Part shown: positions 40,429-41,502 of the stretch, one piece after another
How the letters are laid out: each line of letters starts with the position of its first letter
Numbering within the stretch: position 1 is the stretch's first letter
Source of the DNA: Trueperaceae bacterium
Lineage (GTDB): Bacteria; Deinococcota; Deinococci; Deinococcales; Trueperaceae
NCBI GenBank assembly: GCA_007695125.1
Contig: REEJ01000181.1
Location: forward strand, 1 to 41,502
Length of the DNA: 41,502 nt
Direction of reading: 5' to 3'
Program-made: the position numbers and the translations under genes
Notes under the pieces: generated by a model
Seen by the model: the letters and a program-made list of their open reading frames with translations, nothing else
Databases searched by the model: none
What the model was told of the DNA's origin: nothing

Positions 40429-41130
40429 TCAACCGCGTTCGACCTCGAGCTCGACGCGAACCCTCCCCTTCCGCGTGGCTCCCTGCAGGCTCAGGACGCG
40501 GAAGCGGCCGAGGCCGTCCGCCCACACCTCGTCGCCGGGACCGGCCTCGCTGCGCTTGTCGGCCGCCCGCCCGTTCACGTGCACTCGGCCGGCCGACACC
40601 CCTTTGGCGAAGTACGTCCGCGACACGCCGAACGCGCGCGCTCCGAGCACGTCGACGCGCAGCGACGGCACGACCGCCACGAGCCGCTTGCTGGCACCAC
40701 CCACCACGCGCTCGACCGGCACCTCCTCGAGCGGCAACCGTCGCCCCTCGACGGTGATCGACGGGGGCATGGCGGCGCTCGCGAGCGCGATCAGCGTGCA
40801 GCCGTCGGCGTGGGCCACGACGTCGCCGAGCGCGTCGGCGGCCACGCCGGCTGCGATCGCCGCCGCGCGCGCGTCGTCCAGGTCGTACGCGCCGGCGACG
40901 TACCAGCCGATGAGCACGGGCATGGCCTCGGGCACGTGATCCGGACGCGCCGTGAGCGCTCGTCGGCGAGCGCCAGGGTAGCCGCCCCACGCGACCGCCT
41001 CGACGCCGGGCACCCGCGCGTCGCGCAGCACCGCGTCGGCTTCCTCCGGTTCGAGGAAGGGCCCGTGGGACACGCGACCACCGCCGGCTTCGCGCCGCAA
41101 TCGCTCGGCCAAGGCTGCGCCCTGGCCCAC
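40429..41130 (-). CDS. YlmH-like RNA-binding S4-domain protein
   Basis: A 233-residue protein. The N-terminal region (about 20-140; GPFLEPEEADAVLRDARVPGVEAVAWGGYPGARRR) matches YlmH, and an S4 RNA-binding domain (about 155-225; PSLRVDVLGARAFGVSRTYFAKGVSAGRVHVNG) follows. YlmH binds stalled 50S subunits with tRNA in Bacillus. The GTG start lies one base after the stop of the CBS-ACT gene, with no clear ribosome site, so translation may be coupled. Longer open frames to 41307 are inside the upstream gene. Confidence 0.82.
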   Translation of the reverse strand: MGQGAALAERLRREAGGGRVSHGPFLEPEEADAVLRDARVPGVEAVAWGGYPGARRRALTARPDHVPEAMPVLIGWYVAGAYDLDDARAAAIAAGVAADALGDVVAHADGCTLIALASAAMPPSITVEGRRLPLEEVPVERVVGGASKRLVAVVPSLRVDVLGARAFGVSRTYFAKGVSAGRVHVNGRAADKRSEAGPGDEVWADGLGRFRVLSLQGATRKGRVRVELEVERG

Positions 41131-41131
41131 C

Positions 41132-41502
41132 TCAGCGGACGTCTCTGACGTCGATGCCCCGCTCGCGGACGCGTTCGACGAAGCCCGCCGCGCCCTCGCC
41201 CGATACGCGCACGACCAAGCGGCGCCGCTCCCCCTCCACCACGCCGGTCGTGACCGCGGCGATGATGTTCGACGGGGGACCAGCCTCCGCGACGCGCGCG
41301 AGCGCACCAGGTGCGTCGGGCAGGTCGACCGTCACGCGAACGCCACCCTCGCGCAGTCCGAGGAACGCGACGAACGCTCGCAGCAGGTCGGTGATGGTGA
41401 GGATGCCGATCAGGCGGCCGTCTTCGATGACGGGCAGCCCCGACACCCGGTGCTCCTCCATCAGCAGCGCAGCCTGCTCGACGGGGTCGTCTGGACCCAC
41501 GG
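41132..41502 (-). CDS. CBS-ACT domain protein, C-terminal part (cut by window edge)
   Basis: The visible 123 codons lack a true start, since the protein continues beyond the right edge. It opens within a CBS domain (about 1-45; EEHRVSGLPVIEDGRLIGILTITDLLRAF), followed by an ACT domain (about 52-118; VRVTVDLPDAPGALARVAEAG). The combination of CBS and ACT is that of AcuB-like proteins. These modules bind adenosyl compounds or amino acids; the ligand cannot be told. The upstream CBS and start lie outside. It ends one base before the S4 gene. Confidence 0.75.
   Translation of the reverse strand, partial: VGPDDPVEQAALLMEEHRVSGLPVIEDGRLIGILTITDLLRAFVAFLGLREGGVRVTVDLPDAPGALARVAEAGPPSNIIAAVTTGVVEGERRRLVVRVSGEGAAGFVERVRERGIDVRDVR

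Noticed and set aside
1-41502. A mobile element, prophage, toxin-antitoxin or defence cassette
   Set aside because: No transposase, integrase, inverted terminal repeats, or known toxin or defence domains were seen, and composition is even along the window.

Overview
This is a very GC-rich, densely packed bacterial chromosome segment made of housekeeping and cell-envelope genes. Several features point to the Deinococcota, probably a Truepera-like lineage. A DUF3809-type gene sits next to a small gene of the kind found only in Deinococcus-Thermus genomes. There is a UbiA prenyltransferase of the futalosine (MqnP) type. Many genes appear to be transcribed without a leader from an extended -10 box lying 5-8 bases before the start codon, as described for Deinococcus and Thermus. 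The taxonomic placement is an inference. I see no mobile element, phage, CRISPR array or defence cassette. No gene-free stretch exceeds about 300 bases; the longest is the prfB-cdaA intergenic region of about 200 bases.

Layout. Positions 1-3.5 kb hold a cut-off PAP2 phosphatase, mnmE, two Deinococcus-Thermus-specific small proteins and a DUF368 (PopT-type) lipid-carrier transporter. Positions 3.6-9.5 kb hold an HtrA protease, a GH13 maltodextrin hydrolase, a patatin-like lipase and two overlapping signal peptidase I genes. Positions 9.4-16.6 kb hold an HD-domain protein, 6-phosphogluconolactonase, glycogen phosphorylase, an exported beta-rich protein, a CsgG/TolB-N-like plus PEGA protein and a phosphoesterase. 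Positions 16.5-24.6 kb hold DNA polymerase III delta', RicT, RNase HII, a histidine kinase with a degenerate receiver, a double-VWA membrane protein, TruD and a Lon-N protein, followed by tRNA-Asp.

Positions 24.7-30.4 kb hold MqnP, a DUF512 radical-SAM protein, a histone-deacetylase-fold enzyme with an unknown partner, a coiled-coil zinc-ribbon protein with a long leader, and a LysM-M23 peptidase. Positions 30.4-35.6 kb hold a two-subunit B12-dependent acyl-CoA mutase whose specificity residues look like isobutyryl-CoA mutase, a YgfZ folate protein, a metallophosphoesterase and prfB with its programmed frameshift. Positions 35.7-41.5 kb hold the run cdaA-cdaR-def-fmt-der, then a YlmH-like S4 protein and a cut-off CBS-ACT protein on the other strand.

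Genes fall into short operons with 4-base ATGA/GTGA overlaps: amylase-patatin, phosphoesterase-holB, kinase-rnhB-ricT, Lon-N-truD, the unknown gene with the HDAC-fold gene, the two mutase subunits, cdaA-cdaR, and def-fmt-der. Convergent neighbours often overlap at their 3' ends or share a hairpin that includes a stop codon. Protein synthesis and maturation recur (mnmE, truD, tRNA-Asp, prfB, def, fmt, der, ylmH-like), as do envelope functions (PAP2, PopT-like, HtrA, signal peptidases, M23, c-di-AMP synthesis). I found no clearly new multi-gene system. The most interesting items are regulatory (leaders of cdaA and of the zinc-ribbon gene, and the promoter grammar) and the mutase specificity signature.
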